A stretch of 11,975 nucleotides of DNA from an uncultured Butyricicoccus sp. (GCA_900557315.1 USSI01000025.1:1-11975); one strand, 5' to 3'; numbered from the stretch's first letter, positions 1 to 6,824 are shown. Program-made: numbers and translations. The notes: generated by a model from the letters alone, not told the origin.

Positions 1-378
1 CCAGAAGCTAAAGGCAACATTTTTGTTTTCTTCTTGGTCCAGAAAGGTGCGGACATTGTGCGGAATATAATGTCCGGCAAGTGGAAAAATATAACCGATG
101 TTGATTTTTCCGCCACCGGAGGCGAGTTCTTTCATCTTGCCTGCCGCAATGTCACAGTCGCCTGCGATCCGGTCTGCATGCTCCAGGAAAAGACGGCCGG
201 CATTGGTAAGGACAACACCGCGCCCTTTCTTTTCAAACAGCGTGATTCCAAGCTCACTTTCAAGGGCGGCCATCGAACGGCTCAGGGATGGCTGGGAAAT
301 ATAAAGCTCCTCTGCCGCCTGGTGATAATTTTCCAGCCGGGCGACCTTTCGGAAATAGAGAATCTGATTCAGTGTCAT
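1..378 (-). CDS. LysR-type transcriptional regulator, N-terminal part (cut by window edge)
   Basis: The reverse strand encodes 126 residues from an ATG at 378 and runs open off the left edge, so the C-terminal part is missing. The start MTLNQILYFRKVARLENYHQ, then AAEELYISQPSLSRSMAALE and LGITLFEKKGRGVVLTNAG, is the classic LysR winged helix-turn-helix, with the recognition helix near residues 28 to 40 and the linker helix near 60 to 88. The effector domain starts near residue 92 (INIGYIFPLAGHYIP). An AGGAGG at 388 to 393 lies 9 nt before the ATG and fixes the start. LysR proteins usually regulate a divergent neighbour in response to a small molecule. Here the divergent genes are an MFS transporter and aroD, so control of that pair is likely. 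LysR regulators of quinate/shikimate genes are known, for example QuiR of Listeria, but the ligand here is an inference. Confidence 0.95.
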   Translation of the reverse strand, partial: MTLNQILYFRKVARLENYHQAAEELYISQPSLSRSMAALESELGITLFEKKGRGVVLTNAGRLFLEHADRIAGDCDIAAGKMKELASGGGKINIGYIFPLAGHYIPHNVRTFLDQEENKNVAFSFW

Positions 379-445
379 GTGGTTTTTCCTCCTGAAAAAA
401 TGGTTCCGTAAGAAAGTCTTTGCTTCCTCTTATTATGATAACTCA

Positions 446-454
446 AGTATACCA
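446..454 (-). promoter_or_regulatory. Extended -10 promoter of the lysR gene
   Basis: Read on the reverse strand, this is TGGTATACT, that is a TGn extension followed by the -10 hexamer TATACT. It lies about 70 nt upstream of the regulator start. No good -35 hexamer stands 17 nt away; that stretch is instead occupied by the paired AATGCATT palindromes. A weak -35 with an extended -10 fits an autoregulated LysR gene. This is a motif match only. Confidence 0.5.
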
Positions 455-457
455 TAT

Positions 458-477
458 CAATGCATTCAATGCATTGG
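458..477. repeat. Two phased AATGCATT palindromes (candidate operator)
   Basis: CAATGCATT occurs at 458 to 466 and again at 468 to 476, the second extending to the perfect palindrome CAATGCATTG (468 to 477). The copies start exactly 10 bp apart, so they face the same side of the helix. They cover about the -17 to -36 zone of the leftward extended -10, where binding would block or modulate transcription of the regulator. LysR boxes often have a T-N11-A form, which this does not strictly follow, so another factor is possible. Confidence 0.5.
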
Positions 478-659
478 TTTTTTCCTTTAAAAGCATTAGA
501 CCGCACACACTTTCACTGTTAAAATAAAGGCAAATGTTATTTTTTTAACATTCACGAAACTGGTAATCTGTTGTTTGTGACAAAACAAAAGGATGAACCG
601 AACAGAGGAAAAAGACAATTTGACCTCAACACATGATCTATTTAAAAAGGAGAGAAACC

Positions 660-1874
660 ATGAACAAGAAATACCTGCCAAGTGCATTAATTTTGTACTT
701 GAACTACTTTATCCACGGTGTTGGATGCTCTATTCTGGGCCAGGCAGTCATCAAAGAGGCTCTGGCAGCAGCTTGGGGAGTGGAAGCAATGGCAATTACC
801 GCAATTTCCGCAGCACTCGGTCTTGGCCGTCTGATCGCACTGCCATTTGCAGGTCCTCTGTCCGACAAGCTCGGACGTCGCATTTCCACCGCAATCGGAA
901 GTGCTTCTTATGCAATTTATCTGATCGGCCTTGCCCTTGCATTTAATGCAGGAACACACGGTGGTTATACCATCGCTTACGTATGCGCCATTATCGGCGG
1001 TATCGCAAACTCCTTTCTGGATACCGGTATTTACCCGGCAGTATCCGAAATTATTTACAAAGCTCCGGGCGTTGCTACTATGGGAATCAAATTCTTCATC
1101 GCAATCGCACAGATGCTGCTTCCATTTGTTCTTGGTGTAGCGGTTACTTCTACCGCAGCCGGCTTTACCTCCTACAATCCGTTATTCTACGGATGCGGAA
1201 TCGCTTATATCGTACTTTTTGTACTGGTATTCCTGTTCCCGCTGCCAGATGCTGACCAGAAAGCATCCGGCAAAAAAGAGGGTCTGATCGACAGCCTGAA
1301 GCATACCCATTTCTCTTTCGAGTCCATCGCCATGATCCTGATCGGATTCACCTGCACCGGTACCTTCCAGCTGTGGCTGAACTGTGCGCAGAACTTTGCA
1401 AAAGAAAATGTAGGCTGGGCGAATCCGTCCATCATGCAGACCTATTATTCAGCAGGAACCATGCTGGCACTCGTTGTAACCGCATTCCTGACCAGAAAAA
1501 TCAAAGACGTTCGTTTCATCGTTGTTTACCCGGCTATCTGCCTTGTAACAATGATCGCTGTCCTGATGGGACAGAGTAAACCGCTGATGATCGCCGGTGC
1601 TTTCATCATCGGATGGGCTGGTGCAGGCGGACTGCTTCAGATCGCAACTTCCGTTTGCAACATGCTGTTCCCGAAAATCAAAGGAACCGTAACCGCACTG
1701 GTTATGATCGCATCTTCTCTCTGCAACTACACCATCCTGACCGCAGCATCTAAAATGCAGCCGTCCGGCGTTATGACCATGAATATCGTTCTGACCGCAG
1801 TTGGTGTTGCACTTGGACTGTTTGTAAACATCCGCTATAAAAAAATGGTTGAACTTGCACAGCAGGACAATTAA
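660..1874 (+). CDS. MFS transporter, probable cyclic-acid (quinate/shikimate-type) permease
   Basis: A 404-residue major facilitator protein rich in hydrophobic segments, of the size expected for about 12 membrane helices. The cytoplasmic loop 2-3 signature is clear as GPLSDKLGRR (residues 65 to 74), preceded by LGLGRLIALPFA. A longer soluble loop, near residues 202 to 222 (ADQKASGKKEGLIDSLKHTH), marks the centre between the two six-helix halves. I chose the ATG at 660 because AGGAG at 648 to 652 stands 7 nt before it; an upstream in-frame ATG at 633 lacks a ribosome site and would add nine charged residues. It lies 108 nt before aroD in the same direction and diverges from a LysR regulator, so uptake of the AroD substrate or a precursor is the simplest role. 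Family membership is certain from the motif; the substrate is inferred only from context. Confidence 0.9.
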   Translation: MNKKYLPSALILYLNYFIHGVGCSILGQAVIKEALAAAWGVEAMAITAISAALGLGRLIALPFAGPLSDKLGRRISTAIGSASYAIYLIGLALAFNAGTHGGYTIAYVCAIIGGIANSFLDTGIYPAVSEIIYKAPGVATMGIKFFIAIAQMLLPFVLGVAVTSTAAGFTSYNPLFYGCGIAYIVLFVLVFLFPLPDADQKASGKKEGLIDSLKHTHFSFESIAMILIGFTCTGTFQLWLNCAQNFAKENVGWANPSIMQTYYSAGTMLALVVTAFLTRKIKDVRFIVVYPAICLVTMIAVLMGQSKPLMIAGAFIIGWAGAGGLLQIATSVCNMLFPKIKGTVTALVMIASSLCNYTILTAASKMQPSGVMTMNIVLTAVGVALGLFVNIRYKKMVELAQQDN

Positions 1875-1982
1875 AATGAGGTTAAGGATTGCGGAAGTAC
1901 GAAGTACCAGGTAATCTGGACGTGAAAAAGAAAAGCCTGCAAAGAAAAGTCAGGGTTAAATTGAAGAAAGAAGGAAAAACAC
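1875..1982 (+). other. MFS-aroD spacer with small repeats and aroD ribosome site
   Basis: This 108-nt spacer has no gene, no terminator with a T-run and no clear promoter, so MFS and aroD are probably cotranscribed. It contains a tandem 7-mer, GAAGTAC at 1894 to 1900 and 1901 to 1907, followed by a short CCAG/CTGG inverted pair at 1907 to 1919. The purine-rich end holds AAGGA at 1971 to 1975, 7 nt before the aroD start. Confidence 0.4.
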
Positions 1983-2744
1983 ATGAATACAGTAAAAGTT
2001 CGTGATATTGAAATCGGTGCCGGCGCACCGAAAATCATCGTTCCGATCGTAGGTGTTACCAAAAACGATATCATCGAAGAAGCAAAAACCTTCCATTCGA
2101 TTCCGGTTGATGTTGTAGAATGGCGTGTAGACTGGTTTGAAGGCGTATTCGACTTTGCGCAGGTAGAGGACGTGTTAAAAGACCTCCGCGAAGCACTCGG
2201 CAATATTCCGCTTCTGATGACGTTCCGTACCTCCAAAGAGGGCGGTGAAAAAGCGATTGAGCCGGCAGCCTATGCGGAGCTGAACATCAAAGCAGCACAG
2301 ACCGGATATGTGGATCTGGTGGATGTTGAGATCTTTACCGGAGATGACATTGTAAAGAAGATCATCGACGGTGCACACGCAGCAGGCGTAAAGGTTATCG
2401 CTTCCAATCATGATTTCTTCAAAACTCCTGCAAAAGCAGACATCATCTACAGACTGCGCAAGATGCAGGATATGAACGCAGATATTCCGAAGATTGCTGT
2501 TATGCCGCAGAACAGGAAAGACGTCCTGACCCTGCTTGCAGCAACAGAGGAAATGGCCACCAATTATGCGGACAGACCGATCATCACCATGTCTATGGCA
2601 GGCACCGGTGTAATCAGCCGTCTCTGCGGTGAGGTGTTTGGCTCTTCCATGACCTTCGGCGCGGCAAGGAAAGCATCCGCACCGGGTCAGATGGGTGTGA
2701 ATGATCTGAGCACCGTTCTGGATCTGCTTCACAAAGCCATGTAA
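1983..2744 (+). CDS. aroD: Type I 3-dehydroquinate dehydratase
   Basis: A 253-residue type I (Schiff-base) dehydroquinase, the full usual length. It interconverts 3-dehydroquinate and 3-dehydroshikimate in the cytoplasm. The key residues fall at the same numbers as in the enterobacterial enzyme: E46 and R48 in VVEWRVDW, R82 in TFRTSKEGG, H143 in SNHDF, the Schiff-base lysine K170 in PKIAVMPQ, R213 in ISRLCG, and S232 and Q236 in ASAPGQMG. It should therefore be active. The ATG at 1983 has AAGGA 7 nt upstream. Type I enzymes serve the biosynthetic shikimate pathway in many bacteria, but placement behind an MFS permease and a divergent LysR regulator, with no other aro genes, points to quinate or shikimate utilisation. 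A peripheral biosynthetic copy cannot be excluded. Confidence 0.97.
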   Translation: MNTVKVRDIEIGAGAPKIIVPIVGVTKNDIIEEAKTFHSIPVDVVEWRVDWFEGVFDFAQVEDVLKDLREALGNIPLLMTFRTSKEGGEKAIEPAAYAELNIKAAQTGYVDLVDVEIFTGDDIVKKIIDGAHAAGVKVIASNHDFFKTPAKADIIYRLRKMQDMNADIPKIAVMPQNRKDVLTLLAATEEMATNYADRPIITMSMAGTGVISRLCGEVFGSSMTFGAARKASAPGQMGVNDLSTVLDLLHKAM

Positions 2745-2759
2745 CCGTTTTTTCTTTAG

Positions 2760-2806
2760 GGGACACCGGTATTTTTAGCTTTGCTGTTGATGCCGATGTC
2801 CCTTTT
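2760..2806 (+). terminator. Hairpin with T-rich tail after aroD
   Basis: GGGACACCGGTAT (2760 to 2772) pairs with ATGCCGATGTCCC (2790 to 2802) as a 13-bp stem with one C-A mismatch and one G-U pair, around a 17-nt loop. TTTT and a T-rich stretch follow directly. It begins 15 nt after the aroD stop and ends about 46 nt before the TRAP small permease. It probably ends or attenuates the MFS-aroD message. The T-run is short and interrupted, so partial read-through into the TRAP genes is plausible. Confidence 0.6.
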
Positions 2807-2848
2807 GTATTATTGTTCTGTTATAAATTTAACGGAGGTATGCCTTTT

Positions 2849-3481
2849 ATGAAGAGAATATTTCACTGGCTGGATGAAAATCTCGAAGAATTTCTTCTGG
2901 TGATCGGTCTGATCGCCATGACGCTGATCATGGGAGTCCAGGTTTTCTGTCGTTACGTTCTTGGCATGTCGCTGTCGTGGTCAGAAGAGCTGACCAGATA
3001 TATTTTTATCTGGTGCGGTTTTTTAAGCGTCAGCTACTGCAGTAAGAAATGCCTTTCCATCAAGATCGAGCAGTTTGTTGCGATTTTCCCGCGGAGAGGA
3101 AAAGCCATCTTCAAAATTGTGAATCATACATTTGAACTGATTTTTTTCATCTATATGATTCCGTTTGCTTTTTCCTATATGATGTCGTCGGTTAAAAGCG
3201 GCCAGCTTTCCCCGGCCTGCAAAATCCCGATGTACTTTATCCAGGCAGCACCGCTCGTCTCCTTTGTGCTGGTTGCCTTTCGTGTTTCGCAGCGGTGGAT
3301 GATCGAGTTCCGCGTGGCACGGGGTGAGAACGTTTTCGACCCGGCCCATCCGGAGCGCAATACGCCGGAATCCTTCATTGAGGCAAATGCCGGAGCAGAT
3401 AACGCCACAGAAAATGCCCTGAACGCGGGTATCGACAACCGCATTCATACGATTAAAAATTCAAACGAGGAGGAACGCTAA
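2849..3481 (+). CDS. dctQ: TRAP transporter small permease, DctQ family
   Basis: A 210-residue membrane protein with four expected helices (roughly residues 14 to 34, 50 to 66, 88 to 113 and 128 to 146). The family signature is intact as CRYVLGMSLSWSEELTRYIF (residues 34 to 53). DctQ proteins pair with the large permease in the tripartite ATP-independent periplasmic systems that import organic acids using a sodium gradient. I chose the ATG at 2849 because GGAGG at 2834 to 2838 is 10 nt upstream; an ATG at 2840 is only 1 nt from that site, and one at 2813 would add non-membrane residues. The C-terminal stretch after about residue 155 is a hydrophilic tail of about 55 residues, rich in N, A and E, longer than in a minimal DctQ. 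The stop codon overlaps the start of dctM by one base. Confidence 0.93.
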   Translation: MKRIFHWLDENLEEFLLVIGLIAMTLIMGVQVFCRYVLGMSLSWSEELTRYIFIWCGFLSVSYCSKKCLSIKIEQFVAIFPRRGKAIFKIVNHTFELIFFIYMIPFAFSYMMSSVKSGQLSPACKIPMYFIQAAPLVSFVLVAFRVSQRWMIEFRVARGENVFDPAHPERNTPESFIEANAGADNATENALNAGIDNRIHTIKNSNEEER

Positions 3482-4770
3482 TGCCGGTCGTAGTATTATT
3501 TTTGATTTTTGTTGCTTTGCTGGTCATCGCTGTTCCGGTATCGATTACCCTTGGAATCACATCTGTGCTTCCGTCGGTGTTTGACCCGTCCTTTACGGTA
3601 GGAGCCAAATATCTGATCCGTGCCATGTTCGGAGGACTCGATTCCTTCCCTCTGCTGGCAGTTCCGATGTTCGTCCTCTCCGGTATCATCATGGCTAAGG
3701 GAGGCATCTCCAAAAAACTGTTTGATGTCTTTGCCTATTTTCTCGGAAAATTCACCGCAGGTATGCCGTGCGCCGTTATCGTCACCTGCCTTTTCTATGG
3801 TGCGATTTCCGGTTCCGCTCCGGCGACCGTTGCTGCTGTCGGAAGCATGACAATTCCGATTCTGACTACTCTTGGTTATGATCTGACATTCTCCACAGCG
3901 ATTGTGGCAGTTGCCGGCGGCCTTGGCGTTATCATTCCCCCGAGTATTCCGTTCATCATGTACGGTATGGCTTCCGGTGCTTCGGTCAGTGACCTGTTCC
4001 TTGCCGGAATTGTACCGGGTCTGATGATCGGTCTGCTGCTGATGCTTTATGCCATCTATCACTGCAAACGGTATGGGGAGGATAGGGAGAAGATCTATGC
4101 AGAAGTCAAAGTGCTGCATGACAAAGGCCTGCTTCGCGTTTTAAAAGAGAGCTTTTTTGCACTGCTCAGTCCGGTAATCATCCTCGGCTGTATCTACAGC
4201 GGCGTTGCTTCCCCGACCGAGGCGGCTGTTATCTCCGTATTCTATGCATTGATCATCAGCCTTTTTGTGTACAGAAGTATCCGCATCCGCGACATCTGGT
4301 CCATTCTGGTTGAGGCGATTCGTACCTTCACTCCGATCCTGTTCATCCTGGCGGCATCGACAGCATTTTCCCGTGTCCTGACGCTGATGCAGGTGCCGCA
4401 GACGGTCAGTGAGTTCATTCTGAACAATTTCCACAGCCCGGTTGCGATCCTTCTGATCATCAACGTATTCCTGCTGATTGTCGGAATGGTCATGGATACC
4501 ACACCGGCAATCCTGATTCTGACCCCGATCCTTCTGCCGATCGTACAGGCAATCGGTATGGATCCGATTCAGTTTGGTGTGATCATGGTTGTCAACCTGG
4601 CGATCGGCTTCGTAACACCGCCGATCGGCGTCAACCTGTTCGTGGCAAGCTCCCTGACCGAGGTTCCGGTCATGCAGATCGCAAAGAAGGCTATGCCGAT
4701 GATCGGTTTCTTCCTTGCGGCACTGCTGCTGATTACGTTTATTCCGGCGATTTCGATTGGAATTTTATAG
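3481..4770 (+). CDS. dctM: TRAP transporter large permease, DctM family
   Basis: A 429-residue, highly hydrophobic protein of typical DctM length. It forms the ion-coupled transport channel of a TRAP system. Recognisable family blocks are FYGAISGSAPATVAAVGSM (residues 105 to 123), GGLGVIIPPSIPFIMYG (146 to 162), SGVASPTEAAV (240 to 250), GMVMDTTPAILILTPILLP (335 to 353) and AIGFVTPPIGVNLFV (374 to 388). The start uses the A of the upstream stop codon (TAATG), with GAGGAGG just before it, so it is translationally coupled to dctQ. Its own end is 16 nt before the binding-protein start. It is the second gene of a compact TRAP operon; the substrate cannot be read from the sequence. Confidence 0.97.
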   Translation: MPVVVLFLIFVALLVIAVPVSITLGITSVLPSVFDPSFTVGAKYLIRAMFGGLDSFPLLAVPMFVLSGIIMAKGGISKKLFDVFAYFLGKFTAGMPCAVIVTCLFYGAISGSAPATVAAVGSMTIPILTTLGYDLTFSTAIVAVAGGLGVIIPPSIPFIMYGMASGASVSDLFLAGIVPGLMIGLLLMLYAIYHCKRYGEDREKIYAEVKVLHDKGLLRVLKESFFALLSPVIILGCIYSGVASPTEAAVISVFYALIISLFVYRSIRIRDIWSILVEAIRTFTPILFILAASTAFSRVLTLMQVPQTVSEFILNNFHSPVAILLIINVFLLIVGMVMDTTPAILILTPILLPIVQAIGMDPIQFGVIMVVNLAIGFVTPPIGVNLFVASSLTEVPVMQIAKKAMPMIGFFLAALLLITFIPAISIGIL

Positions 4771-4786
4771 GGAGGAGCGAAGGACA

Positions 4787-5821
4787 ATGAAAAAGATGAC
4801 AAAAAAGAAAAAGCTTTTCCGAAAAGTGACGGCACTTGCTGCTGTCATTGCGCTTGGCGCATCGCTTGCCGGCTGCGGCTCTTCCGATGGAGAGACGACA
4901 CAGCGCTATTCCTGGCCGCTGGCAACGGCGAGCCCGGAGGACACGGTAACGCAGATCTTCGCTGAGAAGTTTGCGGAAGAGATTTCAGAGCTGAGCGATG
5001 GAAGGATGAAAATTCAGGTTTACGCAAACTCAACGCTTGGCGGCGACCGCGATCTGCTGGAAACGTGTGCTGACGGCGATATTCCGTTTGTCGTGCAGAA
5101 TACGGCACCGCAGGTTTCTTTTATGGGGGATCTTGCCGTGTTTGATTTGCCGTGTGTGTTTGATTCTCTCGATGAATGCCGTGAGAAGATTGATAATCCG
5201 GAGTTTTACGAGCTGATCAGCAACGTTTATACGGAGGGAGGCTATCACCTGCTCGGTATGGCAGATCAGGGATTTCGTGTCATGAGTACGAATAAGCCGG
5301 TTTACAGCTTTTCGGATTTCAAGGGTCAGAAGATCCGTACCATGGAGAACAGCTACCATCTGGCATTCTGGAAAGCCATCGGTGCCAACCCGACGCCGAT
5401 GAGCTTCAGTGAGGTTTACATCGGCCTGCAGCAGCACACGATTGATGCGCAGGAGAACCCGTATGAGGTCATCGTTTCGAATAACCTGTATGAGCAGCAG
5501 GATTACGTAGTGGAAACGAACCATCTGCCGCATCTGATTTCCCTGATCGTCAACGATGACTTCTTCAAAGATCTGCCTGCAGACGAGCAGGAGATCATGA
5601 CCAAGGCGGCAAAGATTGCGACCGAGTACGCGAGAGAGCAGTCCGATGCCCGTATCGCCGATAAAATTGCGACGATCGAGGAGAGCGGAACGAAGATCCT
5701 GACTCTTGATGACCAGACAAGAGCGGAGATCCGAGAGGCGTCGAAGAGCGTGTATGAGTCGATCGAGGAGAATATTGATCCGGTGATTTACAATGCTTAT
5801 ATGGATGGGATTGAAAACTGA
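4787..5821 (+). CDS. dctP: TRAP transporter substrate-binding lipoprotein, DctP family
   Basis: A 344-residue extracytoplasmic receptor. A lysine-rich start (MKKMTKKKKLFRK) and a hydrophobic core end in the lipobox LAGC with Cys30, so it is a membrane-anchored lipoprotein, as expected for a Gram-positive TRAP receptor. The family pattern is clear: SWPLATASPEDTVTQIFAEK, the NSTLGGDRDLLE block, GMADQGFRVMS, SFSDFKGQKIRTM with R184 at the conserved carboxylate-binding position, and FSEVYIGLQQHTIDAQENP (residues 207 to 225). DctP receptors bind organic acids and hand them to the DctQM permease. The ATG at 4787 follows GGGAGGAG at 4770 to 4777. With aroD just upstream, quinate, shikimate or a related carboxylate is a reasonable ligand, but this is an inference. 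It closes the operon before a non-coding spacer. Confidence 0.96.
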   Translation: MKKMTKKKKLFRKVTALAAVIALGASLAGCGSSDGETTQRYSWPLATASPEDTVTQIFAEKFAEEISELSDGRMKIQVYANSTLGGDRDLLETCADGDIPFVVQNTAPQVSFMGDLAVFDLPCVFDSLDECREKIDNPEFYELISNVYTEGGYHLLGMADQGFRVMSTNKPVYSFSDFKGQKIRTMENSYHLAFWKAIGANPTPMSFSEVYIGLQQHTIDAQENPYEVIVSNNLYEQQDYVVETNHLPHLISLIVNDDFFKDLPADEQEIMTKAAKIATEYAREQSDARIADKIATIEESGTKILTLDDQTRAEIREASKSVYESIEENIDPVIYNAYMDGIEN

Positions 5822-5845
5822 GCGTTATTCACTAAAAAAATGGTG

Positions 5846-5961
5846 ACGATTCAGAGCCTTATCTCGATGTTGCTTTTCGCTATATGAAACTCCGGAAAAA
5901 TTGCTCATTCATGCAAGCGTGTTTCGCGATTTTTCTTCGGCTTCGCATGGCTCTGAATCGT
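5846..5961. repeat. Nested inverted repeat in the dctP-SGNH spacer
   Basis: ACGATTCAGAGCC (5846 to 5858) and its exact reverse complement GGCTCTGAATCGT (5949 to 5961) enclose 90 nt. Inside, GAAAAATTGC (5895 to 5904) pairs with GCGATTTTTC (5926 to 5935), extended by CCG/CGG across a two-T bulge (5892 to 5894 with 5938 to 5940). Seven-A runs lie just outside both ends (5834 to 5840 and 5965 to 5971). The 5822 to 6137 spacer has no supported gene. The element could be a MITE-like or intergenic palindromic repeat, or a structured RNA. As the left arm reads into T7 on the reverse strand, it could also act as a leftward terminator. Confidence 0.65.
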
Positions 5962-5996
5962 TGCAAAAAAAGAAATTTCCCGGCTGCTGGGCGCTG

Positions 5997-6024
5997 AAAA
6001 ACGGTGCTTCGCAGTCGTTTTTTT
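5997..6024 (+). terminator. Terminator-like hairpin ending the TRAP operon
   Basis: AAAAACG (5997 to 6003) pairs with CGTTTTT (6016 to 6022). An inner TGC/GCA pair around a TTC loop is set off by a small internal loop, and the stem is followed by a run of seven T (6018 to 6024). The stem is A/T heavy, so the strength is uncertain. Its position, after dctP and just before a strong promoter, suits transcription termination. Confidence 0.5.
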
Positions 6025-6056
6025 GTCTGGATCGCTTTAAATTTACAAAATCTGCC

Positions 6057-6085
6057 TTGTACCGTCGAAATTACAAGATTATAAT
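6057..6085 (+). promoter_or_regulatory. Sigma-70-type promoter for the SGNH hydrolase (and probably maf operon)
   Basis: TTGTAC at 6057 to 6062 and a perfect TATAAT at 6080 to 6085 are separated by 17 nt. The expected transcript start near 6092 gives a leader of about 45 nt that contains GGGAGG at 6125 to 6130. The hydrolase and maf are 3 nt apart, so this promoter may also drive maf and the genes after it. Confidence 0.75.
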
Positions 6086-6137
6086 GGGATTTGGAAGTTT
6101 TTTTTGATCTATTATTATGACCAAGGGAGGCAAAGAA

Positions 6138-6821
6138 ATGATTTTTAATCACATGGACCGGATTGTATTTGCAGGAGATTCCGTAACGGATATGGAGAGT
6201 GCACAGCCGGTGGGGGAAGGTTTATTTGAAAATGTCGGAAAGAGCTACGTCAGAATTGTTGAGAACATGTTGTCTGCATTTTACCCGGAGGTATACATTC
6301 GTGTAACAAACTCCGGTATCAGTGGAAACACAAGCCGCGATCTGCTGCAGCGATTTGACCGCGACGTTGTTTCCCTGAACCCGGACTGGGTTTCTATTTG
6401 CATCGGTATCAACGATGTCTGGAGACAGTTCGACAGCCCGGCTATGCCGGATGTCCAGGTATCTCCGGAGGAGTACCGTTCTAACGTCGAACAGATGATT
6501 CTCTCCGTAAAAGATAACGTAAAAGGTGTTTTTCTCATGACCCCATATTATATGGAGCCAAATGGGGAGGACTGGATGAGAAAACGTATGGATACGTATG
6601 GGGCAATCTGCCGTGAGCTGGCCGAAAAATATGGCTGCTGTTTTATCGATCTGCAGGCTGTTTTTAATGATTATTTCCAATACCGCCATTCTTCTTACAT
6701 CGCCTGGGACAGAATCCATCCGAATCAGATCGGGGCAACGGTGATCGCGCGGGCGTTCCTGGAAGATACCCCGCTCCAAGGGGAATTTACCAAAGGACTG
6801 TATAAAAGAGGGGTAGAGTAA
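6138..6821 (+). CDS. SGNH/GDSL-family hydrolase (probable cytoplasmic esterase)
   Basis: A 227-residue single-domain SGNH hydrolase. All four blocks are visible: FAGDSVTD with the nucleophile S15, NSGISGNTS with the oxyanion glycine G60, IGINDVW with N92, and AWDRIHPNQIG with D191 and H194. Such enzymes remove acyl groups (acetyl, feruloyl, fatty acyl) from sugars, lipids or small esters. There is no signal peptide, so it should act in the cytoplasm on an imported or internal ester. The ATG at 6138 follows GGGAGG by 7 nt; an earlier ATG at 6117 lacks a ribosome site. It has its own promoter and stops 3 nt before maf. Its GC is moderate like the genes to its left, in contrast to maf. Hydrolysis of quinate or shikimate esters is possible from the neighbourhood, but nothing in the protein specifies the substrate. 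Confidence 0.93.
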   Translation: MIFNHMDRIVFAGDSVTDMESAQPVGEGLFENVGKSYVRIVENMLSAFYPEVYIRVTNSGISGNTSRDLLQRFDRDVVSLNPDWVSICIGINDVWRQFDSPAMPDVQVSPEEYRSNVEQMILSVKDNVKGVFLMTPYYMEPNGEDWMRKRMDTYGAICRELAEKYGCCFIDLQAVFNDYFQYRHSSYIAWDRIHPNQIGATVIARAFLEDTPLQGEFTKGLYKRGVE

Positions 6822-6824
6822 ACC

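Larger units (their letters stand above)
379..659. promoter_or_regulatory. Divergent intergenic control region between lysR and MFS gene
   Basis: This 281-nt AT-rich spacer holds no gene that I can support. It must contain the promoters of both the leftward regulator and the rightward transporter-aroD unit. The side near the regulator holds an extended -10 and two phased palindromes, listed separately. On the rightward side I see no convincing -35/-10 pair. An 11-bp near-perfect palindrome, TTTGTGACAAA, lies at 574 to 584 and could be a LysR-type site, but the evidence is weak. The MFS ribosome binding site is AGGAG at 648 to 652. Confidence 0.6.

Noticed and set aside
34..411. Forward open frame of 125 codons at the left edge
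   Set aside because: It is antisense to the LysR regulator, whose helix-turn-helix is clear on the reverse strand.
2819..2827. Extended -10 TGTTATAAA before dctQ
   Set aside because: The transcript would start within the ribosome binding site, leaving almost no leader, and no -35 is present. It is kept only as a note.
5901..6107. Small open frames on both strands in the dctP-SGNH spacer
   Set aside because: No ribosome binding site, no recognisable protein features, and they overlap inverted repeats, a terminator-like hairpin and a promoter.
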